The notes under the pieces are model-generated. The model was not told where the DNA came from. It worked only from the letters and a program-made list of their open reading frames with translations, and did not search any database. A program made the translations under genes and the position numbers. Below, in pieces: positions 8,626 through 16,837 of a stretch of 64,000 nucleotides of DNA; position 1 is the stretch's first letter, and each line of letters opens with the position of its first letter. This stretch comes from Actinomycetota bacterium. Lineage in GTDB: Bacteria > Actinomycetota > Acidimicrobiia > Acidimicrobiales > Microtrichaceae. Where the stretch lies: the NCBI GenBank assembly GCA_016703525.1, contig JADJBW010000006.1, positions 100,298-164,297 on the forward strand, written 5' to 3'.

Positions 8626-11613
8626 GTGCCTATCGCCGACGTCCTGCACGCCCTGGCCGAACTCGCGCCGGGAAGTCGGCGACCGACCGTGTTCGACGTC
8701 AACGACGTCGTGTGGCTGGGCACCACACCGCTGGGTGGCACCGAGTCGCTGGGACCCGTGCCGAGGATCGCCGAGGGCACCATGCCGGCGAGCGTGGACA
8801 TGTCGGCATTCACGGGCAATCCCGACCCCGTGATCGAACCGCTGATGCTCGACGGCAGTCGATGGCCGGAGGGCACGCGCCTGCTCGACGACATCGCGTC
8901 TCGCGCCGCGCTCAACGGCAACTCCTGGCTCGAACTCGGGGCGATCGTGGCGGTCGGCCGGGTGCGCGACGCGACCGGCGCCGTCGTGGATGTCGCGACG
9001 CCGGTGCTGCGCACCCGTGTGGAGCTCGTACGAACCAGCCCCACCACCCGCCGGATCCGGCGCGTGAGCGACTGGACGTGGGCGGTCGACCTCGGCGGCG
9101 ACGCCGACTTGGCAAGCCGGCTGCTCGCCGAGATCCCGTGGCTGTCGCTCGGCGCCGACCGGCGGACCAGCCGCCGCACCCTTCGGCCGTGGCTCCGCCA
9201 GATCGCCACCGCCCAGGGTTGGACGCAGTTCTCGCCGGCGTGGGCGCACCCGGCTGCGGTCGACCGGCCGATCGGCGAAGTCACGTTCTGCATCGGCTTC
9301 GCACTCCGACCGGCGGCCGAGCGATCCGTGGGCAACACCGGCGCGGCGCTGCGGTCGTGGGCCGCCACACCGGGCATCGACCGGAGCGCGTTGTGCTCGT
9401 TGGTGGACGGCGCAGACGGCTCGCCAGACGGCCCGGCAGGCGACCCGCCCGACGGCCCGGACGGCGCCCCGATTGCGGCACCGGTGCCGCTGACCCTGAC
9501 GCAGGGGCGCATCGTCGCGGCGGCCCGGCGACGGCCGATCACCGTCGTGTCCGGCGCACCCGGCACCGGCAAGACCCACACCATCGCCGCGTTGTGCTCC
9601 GACGCAGTCGCCGCCGGGCAGTCGGTGCTCGTCGCGACCCGGTCGATGGAGGCCGCCGATGTGATCGCCACGCACATCGGCCGTCAGCCCGGCCCGAACC
9701 CGCTTCGATTCGGCTCCCCCGCGTCGCTGCGCGAGGCGGAAGTCGAGATCGAGCGGAGGATGGCCGACGATCCGCCGTCATCGAGCGAACGACTCGATGC
9801 GGTCGGCGCCGGCCTCGCTCGGGCGAGCGCCGCGCTCGACGATCTCCTCGCCCGAATCGCCGCCGCCCAGGCCGCCGGCACGCAGCTCGCCTCGATCGGC
9901 GGGGCCGAAGCACTGCGGCGCGTGATCCCCGAGTTGTGGTCGCCCGAGGTCGCGCCCCCGGATCGGCGGCGCCGCCTCGATGAGATCGCATCGCTCATCG
10001 AGGCCACGCGCTCCCCCGCCGCGGGATGGTGGGCGAAGCGGCGTCACCGCCGGGCGCTCCGGCGCATCGCCGCCGCAACAGGCGCTCCCGTCGCGGCGCT
10101 GGACTCGAACGGGGCGCTGGACTCGAACGGGGCGAATGGCCCGAACGAGGCGGACGGACTCCGCGGGATCGCCGCCGCGGTCGCCGCGGCACGCGCCGAG
10201 TTGGAGCGGGCCGAACTCGGCACCGTCGTCGAGCAGGCACGCGTTGCGTGGGAGCCGGTGATCGACCTGGTTCGCAGCCATCGCACCGAGGTGGGGCTCG
10301 AGGCCGACCGCAACGTCATCCGTCGCCTGCACGACAGGGAGACCCGCGCGGCGCTCGGTGCGATCAACACGGCGCTGCGATCGGGTCCGACGGCGCGGAC
10401 CCAACTGCTGTCGAGCCTCGGTGCACCCAAGCTGCGCGCCGCTGCGCCGCTCTGGCTGGGCACCCTCGGCGAGATCGAGCGCCTGCTTCCCCAAATCGCG
10501 GCCCTGTTCGACCTGGTGGTCATCGACGAGGCGTCCCAGGTCGACCTGGCCCTCGCCGCTCCGGCGCTGCTGCGCGGAGCCCGCGCGGTCGTCATCGGTG
10601 ATCCGAACCAGCTTCGGCACGTGGCCTTCACCGGCGATGCCGCCGTGGAGGCCGCCTTCGACGAGCATGGCCTCGCCCCCGAGATCGCCCGGCTCCACCC
10701 GCGACGCAACAGCGTGTACGACGTCGCCGCATCCGCGGCGCCCGTCATCTGGCTCGACGAGCACTTCCGGTCGCTGCCCCACCTCATCCGCTTCCCGCTG
10801 CGCGAGTTCTACGCACGCCGGGTCGAGCTCGTCACGAACACGCCCGCCACCGAGTGCCGCGACTGCATCGACATCGCCCGCTGCGAGCCCGGCGCGGACA
10901 TCGCGACGACGATGCGGCTGCTGCGCGAACTCCGGACGAACCGCTTCGGCGACGTCGGCGTGATCACGCCGTTTCGCGACACCGCCGACCGGCTCACCGA
11001 GGCGGTCCTCCTCGAGTTCGGGCCCGACGACATCGCAGACATGCGTCTGATGGTGACCACCGCTCACGGCTTCCAGGGCGCCGAACGCGACCACATCATC
11101 GTCGTCCCCGGCCTCCGCCCCGACGACACCGACCAGCGACGACGGTTCGTGGAGCAGCCCAACCTGTTCAACGTGATGGTCACGCGGGCGCGCCGCCACA
11201 TGGTGGTGGTCACGCCGCTCGAACCCGACACGACGACGCGTCTCGGCCGGTTCCTCGGCTGGTCGGAACACGCGCCGGCGCCCATCGACTGCCCCGAGAC
11301 GTCGGGACGGCCCGGCGCCGACGACCTCGGCCATCTGCTGCGCGACCGGGGGATCGCCGTGCGGTTCGACTACCCCGTCGGGCAACATGCGATCGACCTT
11401 GTCGCCACCGGATCGGGCCGTTCGATCGCCGTGATGTGCGGCGTGCATCCCGACGGCCCGGCGGCGCACCGCCGCCGTCACATCGAACTCGTGCAAGCGG
11501 GATGGCGGATCTTCGACCCCGTGGCGTGCGCGGACGCCGCCGAGTTGATCGATGTCGCCGGACAGATCGCGGCGGTCACGTCGCCGTCGGTCCGGTCGAT
11601 CAACCCAGCCTGA
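8626..11613 (+). CDS. Large superfamily 1 (Dna2/Upf1-like) DNA/RNA helicase with C-terminal nuclease-like domain
   Basis: A 995-residue helicase. A family-specific N-terminal region (1-300) is followed by Walker A GAPGTGKT at 310-317, an interrupting helical region, Walker B VVIDEASQ (D634-E635), GDPNQL, and the motif V-type TTAHGFQGAERD. The last ~90 residues resemble the Vsr/MTES_1575-type PD-(D/E)xK fold (QHAIDLVATGSG, then a GW-IF ending), but where E-x-K is expected the sequence reads AVMCG, so the nuclease is probably inactive. GTG start with TACGCT at 8614-8619, 6 nt upstream (leaderless). The 3' end overlaps the convergent murI by 14 bp. Role in repair or defence is unknown. Confidence 0.85.
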   Translation: MPIADVLHALAELAPGSRRPTVFDVNDVVWLGTTPLGGTESLGPVPRIAEGTMPASVDMSAFTGNPDPVIEPLMLDGSRWPEGTRLLDDIASRAALNGNSWLELGAIVAVGRVRDATGAVVDVATPVLRTRVELVRTSPTTRRIRRVSDWTWAVDLGGDADLASRLLAEIPWLSLGADRRTSRRTLRPWLRQIATAQGWTQFSPAWAHPAAVDRPIGEVTFCIGFALRPAAERSVGNTGAALRSWAATPGIDRSALCSLVDGADGSPDGPAGDPPDGPDGAPIAAPVPLTLTQGRIVAAARRRPITVVSGAPGTGKTHTIAALCSDAVAAGQSVLVATRSMEAADVIATHIGRQPGPNPLRFGSPASLREAEVEIERRMADDPPSSSERLDAVGAGLARASAALDDLLARIAAAQAAGTQLASIGGAEALRRVIPELWSPEVAPPDRRRRLDEIASLIEATRSPAAGWWAKRRHRRALRRIAAATGAPVAALDSNGALDSNGANGPNEADGLRGIAAAVAAARAELERAELGTVVEQARVAWEPVIDLVRSHRTEVGLEADRNVIRRLHDRETRAALGAINTALRSGPTARTQLLSSLGAPKLRAAAPLWLGTLGEIERLLPQIAALFDLVVIDEASQVDLALAAPALLRGARAVVIGDPNQLRHVAFTGDAAVEAAFDEHGLAPEIARLHPRRNSVYDVAASAAPVIWLDEHFRSLPHLIRFPLREFYARRVELVTNTPATECRDCIDIARCEPGADIATTMRLLRELRTNRFGDVGVITPFRDTADRLTEAVLLEFGPDDIADMRLMVTTAHGFQGAERDHIIVVPGLRPDDTDQRRRFVEQPNLFNVMVTRARRHMVVVTPLEPDTTTRLGRFLGWSEHAPAPIDCPETSGRPGADDLGHLLRDRGIAVRFDYPVGQHAIDLVATGSGRSIAVMCGVHPDGPAAHRRRHIELVQAGWRIFDPVACADAAELIDVAGQIAAVTSPSVRSINPA

Positions 11614-12406
11614 CCGCAACGGCGGAGTCGAGCTCGGGGCCGAGGAGCCGGCTGCCGAGGTGCTGGAACCAGTCGACGTCGCCGGTGGTGAGGAACGTGG
11701 GCGGACCGGGCGGGCTGTCGGATGGCCGCAGCAGCGACGACGCCTCGAGCCGGTGACGCACCTCGAAGGCCGTCTCGTCGGCGCTCGATACCAGCACGAC
11801 CTCGCGGCCCATCACGTCGGCGATCGTGCGGGCAAGGTACGGGTAGTGCGTGCACCCGAGTAGCAGCGTGTCGACCTTCGCCGCGATCGCCGGAGCCAAC
11901 AGACGCTCTGCGAGTACATGGACCTGCTCGGAGTCGAACTCGCCTCGCTCGACGAACTCGACGAAGCCCGGGCAGGCGAGCGCCTCCAGCGCGACCTCGG
12001 GCGCAGCCACCTCAACGCTGTGCTGGTAGGCACCCGAATTGATGGTTCCGACCGTGCCGATCACGCCGAGCCGTCCGTTGGTCGTCACGGAGATCGCCGC
12101 CCGCACACCGGGCTCGATCACACCGATCACCGGGATGTCGAAGCGATCCTGCAGCTCGTCGAGCGCTGCGGCGGCCGCCGTGTTGCAGGCCACCACGAGC
12201 ATCCTCGCGTCGCGCCCTTCAACGAGTTCGGTGGCGATCTGGTGGGCGAAGTGACGTACTTCCTCCTGGGGCCGCGGACCGTAGGGATATCGGCCCGTGT
12301 CTCCGAGATAGACGATCTCCTCGTTCGGCAACAGGTCGATCACCGCACGGGCCACGGTGAGCCCGCCGAACCCCGAATCGAAGAGCGCAATGGGGCGATC
12401 TGGCAC
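11600..12406 (-). CDS. murI: Glutamate racemase
   Basis: Converts L- to D-glutamate for peptidoglycan. The 268-residue protein has both catalytic cysteines in their motifs, ACNTAA and GCTHYPYL, plus the N-terminal DSGFGGLTV loop. The GTG start is supported by TAGGCT (plus-strand 12413-12418) ending 6 nt upstream, a leaderless layout. It overlaps the helicase gene tail to tail by 14 bp and is divergent from the methyltransferase at 12504. No other mur gene is adjacent. Confidence 0.95.
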   Translation of the reverse strand: MPDRPIALFDSGFGGLTVARAVIDLLPNEEIVYLGDTGRYPYGPRPQEEVRHFAHQIATELVEGRDARMLVVACNTAAAAALDELQDRFDIPVIGVIEPGVRAAISVTTNGRLGVIGTVGTINSGAYQHSVEVAAPEVALEALACPGFVEFVERGEFDSEQVHVLAERLLAPAIAAKVDTLLLGCTHYPYLARTIADVMGREVVLVSSADETAFEVRHRLEASSLLRPSDSPPGPPTFLTTGDVDWFQHLGSRLLGPELDSAVAVRLG

Positions 12407-12503
12407 CGGGGAAGCCTACGCGACCGCCCGGAAGCGCTCAGGGTGGCGATCGGCGCTGAATCCGGGACCGGCCGCCCGGCTCGACTCGGATAGACAACTC
12501 ACC

Positions 12504-13397
12504 ATGCAACTCAGCGAACGCATGGCCGACCACGTGGTGCTCATCGACGGCGGGTTGTCGACGGCGCTGGAGGAACAGGGTCACCACCTGAACGATCCGC
12601 GTTGGACCGCCCGATTGCTCTCGGAAGACCCGGAGGCCCTGCGGGTTGCGCACGAATCGTTCGTCGCCGCGGGCGCCGAGGTCGTGACATCGGCGAGCTA
12701 CCAGACAGTCGATCCCGACGAACTGCGCGCCAGCGTCGCCGCAGCACGTGCGGCAACCGCCGGCACTGCGCTCGTGGCTGCGTCGGTCGGCCCCTACGGT
12801 GCGCTCCTGCACGACGGGTCGGAGTACCGCGGCCGGTACGGCCTCTCGATCGAGGAGCTCGTCGCGTTCCACGCACCACGCCTCGCGACGCTCATCGACG
12901 CGGCGCCCGACGCGATCGCTGTCGAGACGATCCCCGACATCGACGAGGCGCGGGCGCTCGCCATCGCACTCGCCGACGTTGGCGACGAGCTTCCCGACAC
13001 GTGGGTGGCGTTCAGCGCCAGCGCGAATCCGACGATCGGCCGAGCCGGTGTCGCGACAGCCGCAGGTGACGATCTCGGCGACGCGGCAGCGGTGTTCGCC
13101 GACCTCGATCGGGTGGTCGCCATCGGCGTCAACTGCACGGCACCGAGCCACGTGGCACCCGCCCTGGAACGGATCGCGGAGCGCACCGACCGGCCGTTGG
13201 TCGCGTACCCCACCGGAGGCGGCCGATGGGATCCCGCAACCGGATGCTGGGACCATGCCGGCGAGCGCATCACCGCCGACATGGTGGCGTCGTGGCTCGC
13301 GAGCGGAGTGCGCCTGCTCGGCGGGTGCTGCGGCTTCGGGCCCGACGCGCTCGCCGACCTGGCCGATCTCGCCGGTGTGCAGCGGCGGACGCGCTGA
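12504..13397 (+). CDS. mmuM: Homocysteine S-methyltransferase
   Basis: Transfers a methyl group, probably from S-methylmethionine or another S-methylated donor, to homocysteine to give methionine. The 297-residue barrel has the zinc-binding cysteines in GVNCTAP and GGCCGFGPD, and starts LIDGGLSTALEE as expected for the family. The ATG at 12504 is the first Met of the conserved region; longer in-frame extensions upstream show no homology. It ends 16 bp before the convergent PhoX-like gene. The methyl donor is not determined by the sequence. Confidence 0.88.
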   Translation: MQLSERMADHVVLIDGGLSTALEEQGHHLNDPRWTARLLSEDPEALRVAHESFVAAGAEVVTSASYQTVDPDELRASVAAARAATAGTALVAASVGPYGALLHDGSEYRGRYGLSIEELVAFHAPRLATLIDAAPDAIAVETIPDIDEARALAIALADVGDELPDTWVAFSASANPTIGRAGVATAAGDDLGDAAAVFADLDRVVAIGVNCTAPSHVAPALERIAERTDRPLVAYPTGGGRWDPATGCWDHAGERITADMVASWLASGVRLLGGCCGFGPDALADLADLAGVQRRTR

Positions 13398-13413
13398 TTC
13401 GCCGGGGCGAGTG

Positions 13414-14595
13414 TTACACCCAGGGTCCAGAGATCTCGTAGACGCGGCCGGGATTGCGCTGCGAGGTGACGTACATGCGCGTGCCGGACGGGTCGAAGAC
13501 CACGCCGGTCATCTCCGAACCGTCGACGCCCGACACCTGCACGATCGGCTCGGCGACGCCACCCGAGATCATGACCACCTGCATGTCGCCGCCGTCCTCT
13601 GCAACGAACAAGTCGCCCGAGGCGCGGCTCGTGAGATTGTCGACGCCCGACAACGCCGACATCGGCACCGCGACGGCGTCGTAGCGCACGGCAAGCTGAT
13701 TCGTCGCCGGCGAGTACGACCACACACGGTTGTCGCCCTTGGTGGTGAAGTAGACGACACCGTCGAGCACGCAGATGCCCTCGCCGCCGTCGAACCGATG
13801 GGTTCCGGCGACCTGGTTTCGGGTCGAGTGCGAGGAAGCCGACGGGTCGGGCACCTCGGCCCACACGACCGTCTCGCCGTCGAGGGTGAGCACCTCGAGT
13901 AGCCCCGACGCCAGGTCGGGATAGGTGTCGGGGCGGAACCGGTAGAGCGCGCCGTCGGGTTTGTCCTCGGTGAGGTAGATCGTCTGCGTCGCGACGTGTA
14001 CCGCCGCGGCCTCGTGGTTGAAGACCCCCATCGCCGGGCGGGCGGCCGGCGGGTTCACGCCGAACGCATCGACCTCCCATATCCGCCCGGTGTCGACCTC
14101 TTCACCGCTCAGCCAGGTACCCCACGGGGTTGCGCCGCCGGCGCAGTTGCGCGTCGTGCCGCCCAGCAGCCGCTCGGCGCCGACGACCGTGCCGTCGGCC
14201 GCGAAGACGATGCGCGAGACCCCGCCGAACGGAGGGTACGACTCGTGGTTCTGCACGTAGACCCACCCGCCTTCGGGCAGCGCGAACGTTGCGGCACCGT
14301 CGGGGTCGCCCGGCCACACGTACTCGGTGCCGGGAACCCGGTACCCGGACGTCGCGATGACCCGCGAGGTGAACCCCGCGGGCAGGCGCAGCCCGTGCCC
14401 GTTGGTCGCGCCGAGCGGGCCATAGGTGGTCGGCGGCACCACCGTGGTGGTCGTCGCCAACGTGGTGGTCGATCCGGCCGGCGGGCCGGGGTCGCACGCG
14501 GTGAGCCAGCGTGCCCCCGCTACCACGACCGCTCCCGTGCCACCGAGCCGCAGCACATCGCGCCGGTTCATCCGCGAGACACCCTCGTTCGTCAT
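13414..14595 (-). CDS. PhoX-like (DUF839) secreted protein with Tat signal
   Basis: A 393-residue exported protein of the PhoX/DUF839 beta-propeller family, some members of which are calcium/iron alkaline phosphatases. The N-terminus MNRRDVLRLGG is a twin-arginine signal, followed by a Cys (LTACDP) that could be lipidated and a Thr/Pro linker. Blocks such as VQNHESYP, WLSGEE, VFNHEAAA, LTEDKPDGALYRF and FDGGEGI match the family's acidic metal-site loops. Start at 14595 is preceded by a G-rich Shine-Dalgarno. Whether it hydrolyses phosphate esters is unproven, since many DUF839 proteins are uncharacterised. Confidence 0.8.
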   Translation of the reverse strand: MTNEGVSRMNRRDVLRLGGTGAVVVAGARWLTACDPGPPAGSTTTLATTTTVVPPTTYGPLGATNGHGLRLPAGFTSRVIATSGYRVPGTEYVWPGDPDGAATFALPEGGWVYVQNHESYPPFGGVSRIVFAADGTVVGAERLLGGTTRNCAGGATPWGTWLSGEEVDTGRIWEVDAFGVNPPAARPAMGVFNHEAAAVHVATQTIYLTEDKPDGALYRFRPDTYPDLASGLLEVLTLDGETVVWAEVPDPSASSHSTRNQVAGTHRFDGGEGICVLDGVVYFTTKGDNRVWSYSPATNQLAVRYDAVAVPMSALSGVDNLTSRASGDLFVAEDGGDMQVVMISGGVAEPIVQVSGVDGSEMTGVVFDPSGTRMYVTSQRNPGRVYEISGPWV

Positions 14596-14651
14596 CTGCC
14601 GTCCCCCCGAGGTCAGCCGTTGTTCACCAAACGGCCACTTTAGGGGGTTGG

Positions 14652-15338
14652 TCAGCCGACTCGGCGGTCCAGCTTCTCGTAGAACGGCGTGAGGGTCCGG
14701 AGGTGGTCGCGCATCTCGCGCTCCGCTGCCTCGGGGTCACCGGCCTCGATGGCGGCCAGGATGCGCAGGTGCGCCTCGGCGACGCGCTGCCAGAACGCGG
14801 CCGGCGCATCCTCGCGACGGACGCGATGGCGCAACGCGCCGTACAGCGGCCGGGTGAGGGCCCCGACCAGTTCGTTGCCCGACATGTCGAGGATGGCGAG
14901 ATGGAACAGCTCGTGATCTTCGTGGTCGACGAGCTCACGCAGCTCGGCGACCTGCTCGTCGGTGCGCCGGAGAGCCGCGAGCGCGCACGCCGGAGCCTCG
15001 AGCAGCTCGCGGGCCTCCACGATCTCGCGCACCGAAACACGCTCGGTCGCGGCCAACAATCCCAGCCCGAACTGCAGGTCGGCCTCCAGTCCATCGGGAT
15101 CGGGCTCGGCCACGAACGTCCCGCCCGTGGTGCCGCGGGTCGTCACCACGAGTCGCCGCGCCTCCAGGAGGCGGATCGCCTCACGAATCGTCGACCGGCT
15201 CACTCCAAAGCGCTCGCACAGATCGGCCTCGCCGGGAAGCCGCTCGCCGGGCAGCACCCGACCGTCGACGATGTCGTCGCGAAGCCGGTCGGACACCTGC
15301 TGGTACGCCGGGAGATTCTTGGTCTCGTCCACCCCCAC
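14652..15338 (-). CDS. GntR/FadR-family transcriptional regulator
   Basis: A 228-residue regulator with an N-terminal winged helix (ERLPGEADLCERFGVSRSTI, about residues 30-50) and an all-helical FCD effector domain (EARELLEAPACALAA, FHLAI, HLRILAAIEAGD with the usual metal-ligand His positions). GTG 15338 is chosen because TAGGCT (plus-strand 15346-15351) ends 7 nt upstream with no ribosome site, a leaderless layout. It is divergent from the decarboxylase gene at 15414, so it may regulate that gene and itself. No obvious operator palindrome was found by eye in the 75-bp gap. Confidence 0.85.
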   Translation of the reverse strand: MGVDETKNLPAYQQVSDRLRDDIVDGRVLPGERLPGEADLCERFGVSRSTIREAIRLLEARRLVVTTRGTTGGTFVAEPDPDGLEADLQFGLGLLAATERVSVREIVEARELLEAPACALAALRRTDEQVAELRELVDHEDHELFHLAILDMSGNELVGALTRPLYGALRHRVRREDAPAAFWQRVAEAHLRILAAIEAGDPEAAEREMRDHLRTLTPFYEKLDRRVG

Positions 15339-15413
15339 CGCTGGGAGCCTAAGGATCGGCACCGCCGAAATGCCAGAAGGGGCGGCCGTTGGATCGGCGT
15401 AGTGTCGCCCGCC

Positions 15414-16802
15414 ATGACCCCCGAGGAGTTCCGCAGCGCGGGCCACCAGCTCATCGACTGGATCGCCGACTACTACGACCGCATCGACGATCTGCCGGTT
15501 CGCAGCCGGTTCGAGCCGGGCGACCTGACCGCCCAGCTGCCGTCCGAACCGCCCGCCTCGACCGACTCGTTCGACGCCGTCCTGGGCGACCTCGATCGGC
15601 TCATCCTGCCCGGACTCACCCTGTGGCAATCGCCCAACTGGTACGCGTACTTCCCGGCGAATGTCACCTTCGCGTCGATCCTCGGCGAGCTCGCCGAATC
15701 GGGGCTCGGCGTCAACGGGTTCAGCTGGGTCACCAGCCCGGCAGCGACCGAGCTCGAAACGCTGATGATGAACTGGATGGTGCAGCTGCTCGGGCTCCCG
15801 CCGCATTTCGTCGACCACGGCGTGATCCAGGACTCGGCCTCGACCGCAACGCTGTGCGCGATCCTCGCTGCCCGCGAGCGCGCCACCGCCGCTGGGATCC
15901 CGGCCACCGACCTGGTCGCCTACGCGACGGCGCAGGCACACTCGTCGGTCCAGAAGGGGCTTCGGGTCGCGGGAATCGGCGAGACACAGCTGCGCGTCGT
16001 CCCGCACGACGAGGCGTTCCGACTCCGCCCGACCGAGCTCGCGGCCATGATCGACGACGACCTCGCCGCCGGCCGACACCCGTTCTTCGTGTGCGCGGCG
16101 GTAGGCAGCACCTCGACCGAGTCGTTCGACCCGGTGCCGGCGATCGCCGAGATCACCGACGGGAGCGACGTGTGGCTCCACGTCGACGCGGCGATGTGCG
16201 GGATCGCGGCCCTGTGCCCCGAGTTGCGCTGGGTGAACGACGGCGTGGAGCGCGCCGACAGCTACGTGACGAACGCCCACAAGTGGATGGGCGTCAACTT
16301 CGACTGCTCGCTGTTCTGGGTGCGCGACCGGGCTGCCCTCACCGATGCCCTGTCGATTCAACCGGCGTACCTCCGGTCGGCCGCGGCGGCCTCCGGCGCG
16401 ATCGACTACCGCGACTGGCAGATCCCGCTCGGTCGACGGTTCCGGGCGCTCAAGCTGTGGTTCGTGCTGCGCCTTCACGGGGTCGACGCGATCGCCGACA
16501 TGATCCGTGGACACCTGTCGATGGCCGCCGAACTCGACTCGTGGGTCCGAGCGGACGACCGTTTCGACCTCGTCGCTCCCACCACGATGAATCTCGTGAC
16601 CATCGCGCTCGTCGACGACGCGTCGACCCGAGCGTTGATCGACGCCGTGAACCAGTCGGGTCTGGCAGAGGTGACGCCCACGATCGTCGACGGCCGGACC
16701 GCAATGCGCATCTGTGTGGGGAGCCGCCTTACGCAGCGCCACCACGTCGAATCGACGTGGCACATGATCGGCCGATTGGCACAGGCGATTCTGCCCGGCT
16801 GA
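15414..16802 (+). CDS. PLP-dependent aromatic-L-amino-acid decarboxylase family protein
   Basis: A 462-residue group II decarboxylase, related to tyrosine/tryptophan/DOPA decarboxylases. Conserved blocks are WQSPNWYAYFPAN, WVTSPAATELE, QDSASTATL, AQAHSSVQKG, WLHVDAAMCG and the PLP lysine in TNAHKWMGVNFDCS. The likely product is an aromatic or related amine plus CO2. ATG with TAGTGT at 15400-15405, 8 nt upstream (leaderless). It shares a short divergent promoter region with the GntR regulator, which suggests substrate-responsive control. The true substrate cannot be read from the sequence. Confidence 0.88.
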   Translation: MTPEEFRSAGHQLIDWIADYYDRIDDLPVRSRFEPGDLTAQLPSEPPASTDSFDAVLGDLDRLILPGLTLWQSPNWYAYFPANVTFASILGELAESGLGVNGFSWVTSPAATELETLMMNWMVQLLGLPPHFVDHGVIQDSASTATLCAILAARERATAAGIPATDLVAYATAQAHSSVQKGLRVAGIGETQLRVVPHDEAFRLRPTELAAMIDDDLAAGRHPFFVCAAVGSTSTESFDPVPAIAEITDGSDVWLHVDAAMCGIAALCPELRWVNDGVERADSYVTNAHKWMGVNFDCSLFWVRDRAALTDALSIQPAYLRSAAAASGAIDYRDWQIPLGRRFRALKLWFVLRLHGVDAIADMIRGHLSMAAELDSWVRADDRFDLVAPTTMNLVTIALVDDASTRALIDAVNQSGLAEVTPTIVDGRTAMRICVGSRLTQRHHVESTWHMIGRLAQAILPG

Positions 16803-16837
16803 CTCAACGCGCGGTCGCCCCGCGCCGAGAGGAGGGG

